Positions 1 to 8,037 of a DNA stretch of 20,062 nt are shown piece after piece. The notes under the pieces are model-generated. The model saw only the letters and a list, made by a program, of their open reading frames with translations. It searched no databases and had not been told where the DNA came from. Made by a program: the position numbers and the translations under genes. How positions within the stretch are numbered: the first letter of the stretch is position 1; each line of letters starts with the position of its first letter. Origin of the DNA: an uncultured Collinsella sp. (GTDB lineage: Bacteria; Actinomycetota; Coriobacteriia; Coriobacteriales; Coriobacteriaceae); the NCBI GenBank assembly GCA_902491395.1, contig CABUHO010000031.1, positions 1 through 20,062 of the forward strand, read 5' to 3'.

Positions 1-14
1 ATACTCATGGAAAA

Positions 15-47
15 CCTCCCATTTCCCGATGTCCAAGAAATGGGAGG
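15..47. repeat. 11-bp inverted repeat at window start
   Basis: CCTCCCATTTC at 15-25 pairs perfectly with GAAATGGGAGG at 37-47 around an 11-base loop. There is no T-run on the plus-strand side, but on the minus strand the stem is followed by TTTTCC, so if it is a terminator it would serve minus-strand transcription. No minus-strand gene is seen to its right, so the role is open. Confidence 0.5.
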
Positions 48-288
48 CAGTTCACAGGCACCTTTGTGGTGGTTTTAGTCCATGTGGACGAAACAGCTTT
101 GAAACACGGATTTTGCACGTCAGGTACTCAAAAACGCATCTACCTGCATCGTAATCAAAACGAAACATCCGCTCGTCGGCTTATGCGTAACTTTGCTGCA
201 ACAGTGCGATATTATCCATACTCGATAAAGCTCACGGCGCATGGGGCGCCGCGAACGACACCTTTCTTTTCCATCAATTGGAGGAAGC
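48..288 (+). promoter_or_regulatory. gdhA upstream region and leader
   Basis: No convincing gene lies here. Candidate -10 boxes are TATTAT at 210-215 (poor -35) and CATACT at 217-222, the latter 18 bases after TTGCTG at 193-198. A small perfect hairpin, CGGCGC (235-240) with GCGCCG (246-251), would sit near the start of such a transcript. A Shine-Dalgarno GGAGG at 280-284 precedes the gdhA ATG. The exact promoter is uncertain. Confidence 0.3.
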
Positions 289-1644
289 ATGAGCTACACG
301 CAGAAAGTTCTCGACGAGCTCAAGGCCCGCTATCCCGAGCAGCCTGAGTTCATCCAGGCCGCGACCGAGATCCTCGGCACCATCCAGCCGGCGCTCGACG
401 CCCACCCCGAGTACGAGGAGGCCGCCCTGCTGGAGCGCCTCGTCGAGCCTGAGCGCATCGTTATGTTCCGTGTTCCCTGGGTCGACGACCAGGGCAAGGT
501 CCAGGTCAACCGCGGCTACCGCGTCGAGTTCAACTCTGCCATTGGACCCTACAAGGGCGGCCTGCGCTTTAACCCGACGGTCACCCTGGGCATGCTCAAG
601 TTCCTGGGCCTTGAGCAGATTCTCAAGAACAGCCTGACCACCCTTCCCATGGGCGGCGGCAAGGGCGGCTCCGACTTTGACCCCAAGGGCAAGTCCAACA
701 ACGAGATCATGCATTTCTGCCAGTCCTTCATGACCGAGCTCTACCGCCACATCGGCCCCAACACCGACGTTCCCGCCGGCGACCTGGGCGTTGGCGGCCG
801 CGAGGTTGCCTACATGTTCGGTCAGTACAAGCGTCTGACCAACGAGTGGACCGGCGTTCTCACCGGCAAGGGCCTCTCCTTTGGCGGCTCGCTCGCCCGT
901 ACCGAGGCCACCGGCTACGGCCTGGTCTACTTTGTGGACGAGTACCTCAAGAGCCGCGGCGATTCCTTCGAGGGCAAGAACGTCGTCGTTCACGGCTCCG
1001 GTAACGTCGCCATCTACGCCGTCCAGAAGGTCGCCCAGCTCGGCGGCAAGGTGCTCGCCTGCTCCGACACCCACGGCTGGGTCGAGGATCCCGACGGCAT
1101 CGACTACACCGTGCTCGAGCACGTCTACAACCAGAAGCGCTCCGGCCACGACAAGGGCGTCACGCTCGCCATGTACGTCGACGAGAAGCCCAATGCCACG
1201 TGGCACGAGGGCGACGGCCGTGGCGTGTGGCAGCTTCCGTGCGACATCGCGCTGCCCTGCGCTCGCGAGAACACGCTGCTGCTCGAGGACGCCCAGGCGC
1301 TCGTCGCCAACGGCTGCAAGGTGGTCGGCGAGGGCGCGAACATGCCCACGACCATCGAGGCCACGACCTACTTCCAGGAGAACGGCGTCGCCTTCATGCC
1401 CGGTAAGGCTGCCAACGCCGGCGGCGTGCTCGTGTCCGGCCTCGAGATGAGCCAGAACGCCGAGCATCTGTCCTGGACCTTCGAGGAGGTCGACGGCAAG
1501 CTCGAGCAACTCATGCGCGGCATGTTCCACAACGTGGACGACACCGCCAAGGAGTACGGCGAGGAGGGCAACTTCGTCATGGGCGCCAACATCGCCGGCT
1601 TCCTGAAGGTCGCCGACGCCATGCTCGCCCAGGGCGTGTGCTAA
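289..1644 (+). CDS. gdhA: NADP-specific glutamate dehydrogenase
   Basis: Reversibly aminates 2-oxoglutarate to glutamate with ammonium and NAD(P)H in the cytoplasm; a main ammonium-assimilation enzyme. The 451-residue product has the usual length of the hexameric bacterial GdhA family. Visible motifs are YKGGLRF (about 88-94), the catalytic lysine region PMGGGKGGSDFDPKGKS (K125), PAGDLGVGGRE with D165, and the dinucleotide-binding GSGNVA at 236-241. The ATG at 289 is chosen because GGAGG at 280-284 precedes it and the family begins close to this point; an upstream in-frame ATG at 241 lacks a ribosome site. NADP rather than NAD preference is inferred from overall resemblance to the short GdhA class. 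It stands alone, with its own leader and a strong terminator directly downstream. Codon use is uniform and GC-rich. Confidence 0.97.
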   Translation: MSYTQKVLDELKARYPEQPEFIQAATEILGTIQPALDAHPEYEEAALLERLVEPERIVMFRVPWVDDQGKVQVNRGYRVEFNSAIGPYKGGLRFNPTVTLGMLKFLGLEQILKNSLTTLPMGGGKGGSDFDPKGKSNNEIMHFCQSFMTELYRHIGPNTDVPAGDLGVGGREVAYMFGQYKRLTNEWTGVLTGKGLSFGGSLARTEATGYGLVYFVDEYLKSRGDSFEGKNVVVHGSGNVAIYAVQKVAQLGGKVLACSDTHGWVEDPDGIDYTVLEHVYNQKRSGHDKGVTLAMYVDEKPNATWHEGDGRGVWQLPCDIALPCARENTLLLEDAQALVANGCKVVGEGANMPTTIEATTYFQENGVAFMPGKAANAGGVLVSGLEMSQNAEHLSWTFEEVDGKLEQLMRGMFHNVDDTAKEYGEEGNFVMGANIAGFLKVADAMLAQGVC

Positions 1645-1666
1645 ACCCTGCCTGACATAGCATTCG

Positions 1667-1705
1667 AAAAGGCTCCCAGCTATCGCGGCTGGGAGCCTTT
1701 TCTCT
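1667..1705 (+). terminator. Rho-independent terminator of gdhA
   Basis: AAAAGGCTCCCAGC (1667-1680) pairs perfectly over 14 bases with GCTGGGAGCCTTTT (1688-1701), with a 7-base loop and a T-rich tail. It begins 22 bases after the gdhA stop. The A-tract on the left could also let it work on the opposite strand. Confidence 0.92.
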
Positions 1706-1715
1706 TTCGCGGAGG

Positions 1716-1821
1716 CGTGGGACAAATTAATCAGTAGTTCTTGTCCCAGGTGTGAGAGTCATTTCGGCCATGTTGCCGCAGGCGACCCTGGGACAAAAAC
1801 TACTGATTAATTTGTCCCACG
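1716..1821. repeat. Long palindrome, 35-base arms
   Basis: The left arm at 1716-1750 and right arm at 1787-1821 are inverted copies, 35 bases each with one mismatch (position 1740), around a 36-base centre. Each arm holds GTGGGACAAATTAATCAGTA and, nearer the centre, TTGTCCCAGG, so the GGGACA word occurs in both orientations within one arm. It resembles, without matching, the GTCAATTTGGGAC palindromes near 14058 and 15459. No T-run follows, so it is probably a dispersed repeat rather than a simple terminator. Confidence 0.85.
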
Positions 1822-1859
1822 TGGCGTTCTTGTCGTTCGACGGCGTGCGGCTCCTCGTT

Positions 1860-1868
1860 TGGTACACT
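1860..1868 (+). promoter_or_regulatory. Extended -10 promoter candidate
   Basis: TGgTACACT at 1860-1868 fits an extended -10 element; no clear -35 is visible 17 bases upstream. A start near 1875 would give a leader of only about 18-30 bases to the FAD-subunit gene, leaving no room for a molybdenum-cofactor riboswitch. Confidence 0.45.
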
Positions 1869-1892
1869 TAAAAGTACTGGACAAGTGAAGAG

Positions 1893-2807
1893 ATGGGGGA
1901 GAACGTGCTCAAGTTCGGTACCTACGTCCGTGTTGGAAACGCGGCCGAAGCCTATGAGCTCTTGCAGAAGAACCGCAACAACAAGATTGTGGGCGGCGGC
2001 ATCTGGATGCGCCTGGGTTCGCGTCGTGTGGCGACGGCGATTGACCTTTCGGCCTGCGGACTCGATCAGATCGAGGAGACCGAGACCGAGTTTCGCATCG
2101 GTGCCATGTGCACCCTGCGCCAGCTCGAGCGTCATGCCGGGCTCAACGCGCTTGTCAACAATGTCTTTGAGTTCGCCGTCCACGACATCGTGGGCGTGCA
2201 GCTTCGCAATACCGCCACGGTGGGCGGAAGCATCTACGGCCGCTTTGGCTTCTCGGACGTGCTCTCGGCCTTTTTGGCGCTCGATTCCTATGTTGAGCTG
2301 ACGGGCGCCGGCCGCGTGCCGCTCGCCGAGTTCGTCGAAATGGGCTATGTGCGCGACGTGATTGAGCACGTCGTAGTCGTCAAGCGCGACTATCGCGCGA
2401 GCTACGAGGCCGTGCGTAAGGCTGCGACCGACTTCCCCTCGCTTAATGTCACCGCCGCCTGGTGGGATAACTCCTGGCACGTTACCGTGGGCGCCCGCCC
2501 GCTGCGCGCGACCCTGCTGCAGGGCGAGGCATGCGGCCTCACCAGCGAGCAGCCTTCCGAGGACGAGCTTCGCGCTCTCGCCGTATCCGTGCGCGACCTG
2601 AGCTACGGCACCAACATGTGGGGCTCGGCCGAGTACCGCCGCCGCATCTCGGCTCCGCTGGCGATCCAGGCCGTGCGCCGCGCCGCCGGCATCGAGCTTT
2701 CGGCCGAGCTTGCCCGCGAGCTCGAGACCGTGCAGATCCCTAAGTTTGCCACGGACGAGTATTCCTGCCGCCGCGTGCCCGGCGTCGATTCTAGCGAGGT
2801 GCGCTAA
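1893..2807 (+). CDS. Molybdenum hydroxylase FAD-binding subunit (xanthine dehydrogenase family)
   Basis: The product should pass electrons from the iron-sulfur/molybdenum subunit to NAD+ or another acceptor through bound FAD. At 304 residues it matches the medium (FAD) subunit of the CO dehydrogenase/xanthine dehydrogenase family. The first FAD loop KIVGGGIWMRLG lies at about 31-42, and the second signature LRNTATVGGSIYG at about 104-117; a C-terminal CO_deh_flav_C-like domain follows. ATG 1893 has only a weak ribosome site; GTG 1905 (giving a start at LKFGTYVRV) is an alternative, preceded by GGGGGAG but very close to it. The stop overlaps the next start by one base (TAATG), so the two genes are translationally coupled. 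The substrate cannot be told from the sequence. Confidence 0.88.
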   Translation: MGENVLKFGTYVRVGNAAEAYELLQKNRNNKIVGGGIWMRLGSRRVATAIDLSACGLDQIEETETEFRIGAMCTLRQLERHAGLNALVNNVFEFAVHDIVGVQLRNTATVGGSIYGRFGFSDVLSAFLALDSYVELTGAGRVPLAEFVEMGYVRDVIEHVVVVKRDYRASYEAVRKAATDFPSLNVTAAWWDNSWHVTVGARPLRATLLQGEACGLTSEQPSEDELRALAVSVRDLSYGTNMWGSAEYRRRISAPLAIQAVRRAAGIELSAELARELETVQIPKFATDEYSCRRVPGVDSSEVR

Positions 2808-5638
2808 TGGCTGCCAAACTCATCGATCTTTCCTTTACGCTCAATGGCCGTAAGGTCAAGGTTCAGATTGCCCCCGACACCATGCTGTTTGCGCTGCTGC
2901 GCGAGCAGGGCTGCGCGTCGGTGCGCTGCGCCTGCGAGACCACCAACTGCGGCCTGTGCACGGTGTGGCTCGACGGCGACCCAGTGCTCAGCTGCTCGGT
3001 TCCTGCCGCGCGCGTTGAGGGTCACACCGTCACCACGCTCGAGGGCCTCAAGGCCGAGTCCGAGGCGCTGGCCCGCGCGATGGCTGCCGAAGGCGCCGAG
3101 CAGTGCGGTTTTTGCGCCCCCGGCCTCATCATGAACGTACTGGCGCTCGCCCGCGCCGCCAAGGAGGACCCGAGCCTCGTCGCCACGCGCGAGGAGCTCT
3201 CACGCCAGCTCGCCGGCAACCTCTGCCGCTGCAGCGGCTACGAGAGCCAACTGCGCGCTATCGTTCGCTTCCTCAACGAGTCCGGCGTGCAGGTGGGCTT
3301 TGAGATGCCCGAGCTGCCGGTCAATGACACCAGCTCCGACGGCGTCTCCTACAAGCAGATTACCCACAAGCAGCCCAAGAAGGACTCGAAGGCCCTGCTC
3401 GAGGGCCGTCCCGTCTACACGGGCGACCTCGTGCCCGCCGGTGCCCTCATCGTCAAGCTCAAGCGCAGCCCCTACGCTCGCGCCAAGATCCGCTCCATCG
3501 ACACATCGCGCGCCCTGAAGGTGCCCGGCGTGGTGGGTGTTTACACCTACGAGGACGTGCCCAAGCGCCGCTTTACCATCGCCGGTCAGAGCTACCCACA
3601 GCCTTCGCCCTACGACCGCCTGATTCTCGAGAACCTCGTCCGTTACCAAAACGAAGAGGTGGCGATCGTTGCCGCCGAGACCGAGGAGGCCGCCGACAAG
3701 GCACTCAAGCTTATCAAGGTCGACTACGAGGTGCTCGAGCCGCTGCTCGACTTTACCAAGGCACTCGATAACGACATCGTGGTCCACCCCGAGGGCGACG
3801 TGACCTTTATGTTCCCGCAGGGCGGCGACGTCCCGCGCAACTTGGTATGCAGCGGTACCAGCGATTACGGCGATCTGGACGAGGCCTTCGCCCAGAGCGA
3901 CATCGTCTTTGAGCGCACCTACACCAGCCAGGCCACGCAGACCGCGCCCATGGAGACCTTCCGCGCCTTCGCGACGACCGACGCCTTCGGTCGCATCTCA
4001 GTGACCACCTCCACGCAGGTGCCCTTCCACGTGCGCCGCATGGTCGCGCAGTCGCTCGACATTCCGCAGTCGCAGGTGCAGGTCATTAAGCCGCGCATCG
4101 GTGGCGGCTTTGGCTCCAAGCAGACGGGCTGCTGCGAGATCTTCGTGGCGTTTGTCACTCAGCAGACCGGCCGTCCGAGCTACTGCTGCTACACCCGCGA
4201 GGAGACCATCACCGCGGGCAACTCGCGCCACCAGATGCAGATGACCGTTAAGCTGGGCGCCATGAACGACGGCACCATTACGGCCATCGATCTGCACACG
4301 CTGTCCAACGCCGGCGCGTACGGCGAGCACGCTACCACGACGATCGGCCTTTCGGGCCACAAGAGCCTGCCCATCTACAACCATGTGAAGGCGAGCCGCT
4401 TTAGCTGGGACGCCGTCTACACCAATACCAACCGCGGCGGCGCGTATCGCGGCTACGGTGCCACCCAGGGCCAGTTTGCCGTGGAGAGCGCCGTCAACGA
4501 GCTCGCCGACATGCTGCACATGGACCCCGCCGACCTGCGCCTTAAGAACATCGTGCGCGAGGGCGAGATCATGCCGCAGTACTACAACGAGAAGCTTAAC
4601 GCCTGCGCACTCGACCGCTGCCTGCTGCGCGCGATGGACATGATCGGTTGGCGTGACAAGCCGCTGGCCGTGGACCTGGGCGACCGTGTGCGCGCCCTGG
4701 GTTGCGCGCTCACCATGCAGGGCTCGGGCATCTCCAATGTCGACATCGCCGGCATCGACATGCGCCTGGAAGAGGACGGCTTCATTACCATCGGCACCGG
4801 CGCCACCGATAACGGCATGGGCGTCGACACCATCTTGGCACAGATTGCCGCCGAGGAGCTGGGCGTGGAGAGTTCGCTGATCGTGGTGCGCGGCGTGGAC
4901 ACCGACGTGTCGCCGTTCGATGCCGGCTCGTACGCGAGCTCGGGCACGTACGTGACGGGCCTGGCAGCCAAGAACGCCGCGACCGAGCTGCGTGAGAAGA
5001 TTTGCGCCAAGGCCGCCCAGATGTGGGACGTGGACGCCGCCGATGTGGTCTTTGATGGTCAGTATGTGCGGCTGTCCGACGAGCGTGCCGCGCGCGAGCA
5101 GAACCGCTACCTCACGCTGCGCGACTTTGCCAACCTGTGCGTCAAGAACATCGCGGGCGGCGACGCACTCACCTCGCATGCCTCTGCCTGCCTGTCCGTT
5201 TCGCCTCCGCCGTTTATGGCCGGCATTGCCGAGGTCGAGGTCGACAAGGCCACCGGCAAGGTGACCGTGGTGGACTACGCGGCGGCCGTGGACTGCGGTA
5301 CCGTGATTAACGAGGCGCTCGCGCGCGTCCAGGCCGAGGGCGGCATTGCCCAGGGTATCGGCCACGCGCTCTACGAGATCGTCGAGCATGACGACCGCGG
5401 TCGCCTGCGCACCGGCAACTTTATGAGCTACAAGCTGCCCACGCGCCTGGATATCGGCAGCATTCGCGTGGCCTTTGAGCCGAGCTACGAGCCGACGGGC
5501 CCGTTTGGCGCCAAGTCGATCGGCGAGGTCGTCATCAACACGCCGCTCGCCGCCGTGGCCTCGGCCGTGGCGCACGCCACCGGCCACCAGGTGCGTTCGC
5601 TGCCGATCACGCCCGAGAAGGCCCTGCTGGGGGAGTAG
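2807..5638 (+). CDS. Molybdenum hydroxylase, fused 2Fe-2S and Mo-cofactor subunit (xanthine dehydrogenase family)
   Basis: This 943-residue protein joins the small iron-sulfur and large molybdenum subunits, which are separate chains in many bacteria. It should hydroxylate a purine, other N-heterocycle or aldehyde using water. A plant-type 2Fe-2S site uses C43, C48, C51 and C63; two extra cysteines, C36 and C41, sit just before it. The second cluster has CGFC (C100, C103) and CRC (C140, C142). After a linker at about 165-195 comes the Ald_Xan_dh a/b-hammerhead domain, then the Mo-cofactor domain with GGGFGSKQ (about 430), RGGAYRGYG (about 543) and GAKSIGE, whose E907 is the expected catalytic glutamate. 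It is cotranscribed with the FAD subunit, so the pair encodes a complete redox chain. No cofactor maturation genes are in the window. Specificity for xanthine is not established. Confidence 0.92.
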   Translation: MAAKLIDLSFTLNGRKVKVQIAPDTMLFALLREQGCASVRCACETTNCGLCTVWLDGDPVLSCSVPAARVEGHTVTTLEGLKAESEALARAMAAEGAEQCGFCAPGLIMNVLALARAAKEDPSLVATREELSRQLAGNLCRCSGYESQLRAIVRFLNESGVQVGFEMPELPVNDTSSDGVSYKQITHKQPKKDSKALLEGRPVYTGDLVPAGALIVKLKRSPYARAKIRSIDTSRALKVPGVVGVYTYEDVPKRRFTIAGQSYPQPSPYDRLILENLVRYQNEEVAIVAAETEEAADKALKLIKVDYEVLEPLLDFTKALDNDIVVHPEGDVTFMFPQGGDVPRNLVCSGTSDYGDLDEAFAQSDIVFERTYTSQATQTAPMETFRAFATTDAFGRISVTTSTQVPFHVRRMVAQSLDIPQSQVQVIKPRIGGGFGSKQTGCCEIFVAFVTQQTGRPSYCCYTREETITAGNSRHQMQMTVKLGAMNDGTITAIDLHTLSNAGAYGEHATTTIGLSGHKSLPIYNHVKASRFSWDAVYTNTNRGGAYRGYGATQGQFAVESAVNELADMLHMDPADLRLKNIVREGEIMPQYYNEKLNACALDRCLLRAMDMIGWRDKPLAVDLGDRVRALGCALTMQGSGISNVDIAGIDMRLEEDGFITIGTGATDNGMGVDTILAQIAAEELGVESSLIVVRGVDTDVSPFDAGSYASSGTYVTGLAAKNAATELREKICAKAAQMWDVDAADVVFDGQYVRLSDERAAREQNRYLTLRDFANLCVKNIAGGDALTSHASACLSVSPPPFMAGIAEVEVDKATGKVTVVDYAAAVDCGTVINEALARVQAEGGIAQGIGHALYEIVEHDDRGRLRTGNFMSYKLPTRLDIGSIRVAFEPSYEPTGPFGAKSIGEVVINTPLAAVASAVAHATGHQVRSLPITPEKALLGE

Positions 5639-5662
5639 CGGGTCAGCGAACAAGTCGTAATG

Positions 5663-5692
5663 GGCGGGGCGGGGCAACTCGTCCCGCCTTTT
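5663..5692 (+). terminator. Terminator of the molybdenum hydroxylase operon
   Basis: GGCGGGGC at 5663-5670 pairs with GTCCCGCC at 5681-5688 (one G-T pair) around a 10-base loop, followed by TTTT. It lies 25 bases after the stop codon and before the tRNA promoter. Confidence 0.85.
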
Positions 5693-5750
5693 GCACTCGT
5701 GGTGAGGTCGTGAGCTTGTAAAAGGTGTGCGTGCGCTTGCCGTTCGTATC

Positions 5751-5759
5751 TGCTATCAT
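5751..5759 (+). promoter_or_regulatory. Extended -10 promoter of tRNA-Leu
   Basis: TGcTATCAT at 5751-5759 fits an extended -10 element and would start transcription near 5766, about 13 bases before the mature tRNA. The -35 region is weak. Confidence 0.5.
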
Positions 5760-5778
5760 TCCTAATCTGTGCGCTCAT

Positions 5779-5862
5779 GCGGGCGTGGCGGAATTGGTAG
5801 ACGCGCCAGATTTAGGTTCTGGTGGGATTCCCGTGAAGGTTCGAGTCCTTTCGCCCGCACCA
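5779..5862 (+). tRNA. tRNA-Leu (anticodon UAG)
   Basis: Acceptor stem GCGGGCG (5779-5785) pairs with CGCCCGC (5852-5858); discriminator A5859 is followed by an encoded CCA (5860-5862). The D-arm carries AATTGGTAGAC, the anticodon stem CCAGA/TCTGG encloses loop TTTAGGT with anticodon TAG at 5813-5815, a long variable arm (TGGGATTCCCG) marks a class II tRNA, and the T-loop is TTCGAGT. Stem GAAGG/CCTTT contains one G-T wobble. It reads CUA and probably other CUN leucine codons. Confidence 0.97.
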
Positions 5863-5950
5863 ACGCACCTGCGTCGGCCCTGGCCGTCGCGACACTTTGT
5901 TGCATAAAGGTACCAGCACCTCAGATAAGCTGGGCAGTATGAGGAGGAAC

Positions 5951-7252
5951 GTGTTGAACATCACCGCTTCTGACGTCAAGGACGCCAAGCTCACCGCTAC
6001 GGTCACCATCCCGGCCGCCGACGTCGACGCCGCGATCAAGAAGGCCTACAAGGACACCGCCAAGAAGTACCGCTTCCCGGGCTTCCGTGCCGGCAAGGCT
6101 CCCCGTCCGGTCATCGATTCCGCTCTTGGCGCCGAGGCTACCCTCGCTCAGGCCACCAACGACCTGATCGCCGCCAACGAGCCCGCCGTCCTCAACGAGC
6201 TGGACATCGTCCCCACCAAGAGCGGTGACTACAAGGAGCTCGACCTCGCCAAGGATCACGAGGACTACACCTACACCGTCGAGTTCTCCCTGCGTCCCGC
6301 CGCTGAGCTCTCCTCCTTCGACGCTGTCGAGATCGAGATGCCCCCTGCGGAGGTCACCGAGTCCGAGATCAACAACCAGGTCGAGATGCTCCTCAACTAC
6401 CGTGCCACCTTCGAGGACGTCGAGGGCCGCGCTGTCGAGTCCGAGGACTACGTTACCGTCGACCTCAAGGCCGTCGAGAACGCCGACAACTTTGCCGCCG
6501 AGGGCCGTATGCTCATCGCCGGTAGCGACAGCAACCCCGCCGAGTTCAACGAGGCCCTGATCGGCGCCAACGTTGACGATGTCAAGTCCGTCACCTGGAC
6601 CGACGAGGCCGAGGAGGGCGAGGAGGCCGAGACCCACACCGTCGAGGTCACCGTCAAGGGCATCAAGGTCCGCAACACCCCCGAGCTCACCGACGAGCTC
6701 GTCAAGTCCGACTTTGGCTTCGACAGCATCGACGCCATGCGCGACGCCATCAAGATCGAGATCGAGCAGGACAAGGCTTCCCGCCTCCCGGCCGAGAAGG
6801 AGAACCGTTGCGTCTCCGCTCTCGCCGAGCGCCTGCAGCTCGACGAGATGGACGCCGACTACGAGCAGTCCGTCTTTGAGGAGCTTGGCCAGAACTTCCT
6901 GTCCAACCTCGCTGCCCGCGGCATGACGCTGGACACCTGGCTGCCCGCTTCCGGTCTGACCATGGAGCAGTTCATCGGCGACCTGCACAAGCAGGCCAAC
7001 GACGTCGCCCGTGAGTCCCTGGCTCTCGACGCCCTCGCCCGTGAGCTCAAGATCGAGGTTACCGAGGACGACATCAACGCCGAGTTCGAGAAGGCCGGCG
7101 TCAAGGACGTCGAGGCTTCCAAGGCCGAGTTCATCGCCGATGGCCGCATGCCTGCCGTTCGCGAGTCCATCCGTCGCTCCAAGGCCGTCGACCACCTGGT
7201 CGAGAACGCCAAGGTGACCGAGGTCGACGAGACCGCCAAGGACGCCGAGTAA
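5951..7252 (+). CDS. tig: Trigger factor, ribosome-associated chaperone and prolyl isomerase
   Basis: Trigger factor binds the ribosome exit tunnel and shields nascent chains. The 433-residue product shows the ribosome-docking signature PGFRAGKAPRPVI at about 43-55 in the N-terminal domain, an FKBP-like isomerase domain at roughly 155-245, and an alpha-helical C-terminal domain ending in an acidic tail. The isomerase segment contains an acidic stretch, EAEEGEEAE. The start is not certain: GAGGAGGA at 5941-5948 precedes a GTG at 5951 and a TTG at 5954; TTG has the better spacing, while ATG 5939 overlaps the ribosome site itself. Gene order tig-clpP-clpX is common in bacteria and couples folding with proteolysis. 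The gene may be transcribed from its own unrecognised promoter or by readthrough from the tRNA 88 bases upstream. Confidence 0.95.
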   Translation: MLNITASDVKDAKLTATVTIPAADVDAAIKKAYKDTAKKYRFPGFRAGKAPRPVIDSALGAEATLAQATNDLIAANEPAVLNELDIVPTKSGDYKELDLAKDHEDYTYTVEFSLRPAAELSSFDAVEIEMPPAEVTESEINNQVEMLLNYRATFEDVEGRAVESEDYVTVDLKAVENADNFAAEGRMLIAGSDSNPAEFNEALIGANVDDVKSVTWTDEAEEGEEAETHTVEVTVKGIKVRNTPELTDELVKSDFGFDSIDAMRDAIKIEIEQDKASRLPAEKENRCVSALAERLQLDEMDADYEQSVFEELGQNFLSNLAARGMTLDTWLPASGLTMEQFIGDLHKQANDVARESLALDALARELKIEVTEDDINAEFEKAGVKDVEASKAEFIADGRMPAVRESIRRSKAVDHLVENAKVTEVDETAKDAE

Positions 7253-7328
7253 TTCTCGCCACCTTGCCCACGAGCGCATGCATGCGCCCGTGATGGGGTA
7301 AAGTTATACACCGGTTATCCGGTTGCTT

Positions 7329-7374
7329 CGTACGGTGCCAGCCAATGCATAGCATGCGGGCACCGTACGTTTAT
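7329..7374 (+). terminator. Hairpin between tig and clpP, terminator or attenuator
   Basis: CGTACGGTGCC (7329-7339) pairs perfectly with GGCACCGTACG (7359-7369); the 19-base loop holds a small nested GCAT/ATGC stem. TTTAT follows, a weak U-tail. It could end the tig transcript or attenuate readthrough into clpP. A self-complementary GCGCATGCATGCGC also lies at 7274-7287. Confidence 0.55.
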
Positions 7375-7415
7375 CTAGAACCAATTTGGTCCGCAAGAGA
7401 GAAATGGAGATGCGT

Positions 7416-8036
7416 ATGATCGCTAAGTTCGATTCCGCCCTCGTGCCATACGTTATCGAGCAGACGCCGCGCGGCGAGCGCAGCTACGATATCTATTCGC
7501 GCCTGCTCAACGACCGCATCATCTTCTTGGGCGAGGAGATCAACTCCGTCAGCGCCAACCTGGTCGTTGCCCAGCTGCTGCATCTTGAGAGCCAGGATGC
7601 CGAGAAGGATATCTCGCTCTACATCAATTCGCCCGGTGGCGAGGTTTACTCTGGCCTGGCGATTCTTGACACCATGAACTTCATCAAGCCGCAGGTCTCC
7701 ACCATCTGCGTCGGTATGGCCGCGTCTATGGCTGCCGTGCTGCTTTCGGCCGGCGCCAAGGGCAAGCGCTTCTGCCTGCCGCACTCCAAGGTCATGATTC
7801 ACCAGCCCAGCGGCGGTGCCCAGGGTCAGCAGACCGAGATCGAGATCGTGGCCGAGGAGATCAAGAAGACCCGCCGCGAGCTCAACCAGATCCTGTCCGA
7901 TGCCTCGGGCCAGCCGATCGAGAAGGTCCAGGCCGACACCGAGCGCGACAACTACCTGACCGCTGCCGAGGCCCTCGACTACGGCCTGATCGACCGTATC
8001 GTCACCTCGCGCGATCTCGCCGCGAAGGACGCCTAG
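7416..8036 (+). CDS. clpP: ATP-dependent Clp protease proteolytic subunit
   Basis: ClpP is the barrel-shaped serine peptidase that degrades proteins unfolded by ClpX or ClpC. The 206-residue product shows the catalytic triad S104 (in GMAASMAAVLL), H129 (in VMIHQPSGG) and D178 (in ERDNYLTAAEAL), and the handle-region sequence EIEIVAEEI. Three in-frame ATGs are clustered at 7404, 7410 and 7416; 7416 is chosen since GGAG at 7406-7409 is six bases upstream and the protein then begins as the family usually does (ALVPYVIEQTPRGER). Only one clpP is present at this locus, unlike the clpP1-clpP2 pair of many other actinobacteria. The stop is one base from the clpX start, so the two are cotranslated. 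Confidence 0.96.
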   Translation: MIAKFDSALVPYVIEQTPRGERSYDIYSRLLNDRIIFLGEEINSVSANLVVAQLLHLESQDAEKDISLYINSPGGEVYSGLAILDTMNFIKPQVSTICVGMAASMAAVLLSAGAKGKRFCLPHSKVMIHQPSGGAQGQQTEIEIVAEEIKKTRRELNQILSDASGQPIEKVQADTERDNYLTAAEALDYGLIDRIVTSRDLAAKDA

Positions 8037-8037
8037 G

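Noticed and set aside
66..347. Small gene of 93 codons before gdhA
   Set aside because: It overlaps the gdhA ribosome site and 5' end, lacks its own ribosome site, and shows no recognisable motif.
1800..1892. Molybdenum-cofactor riboswitch before the hydroxylase operon
   Set aside because: The likely promoter leaves a leader of about 18-30 bases, too short for such a structure.
2807..5638. Selenium-dependent xanthine dehydrogenase
   Set aside because: No selenium-maturation genes lie nearby and nothing in the sequence singles out that subgroup, so the call stays at family level.
3998..5677. Long minus-strand reading frames opposite gdhA, the Mo subunit, tig, clpX and valS
   Set aside because: They mirror GC-rich plus-strand genes, have low-complexity His/Ala/Gly/Val-rich translations and no ribosome sites or family motifs.
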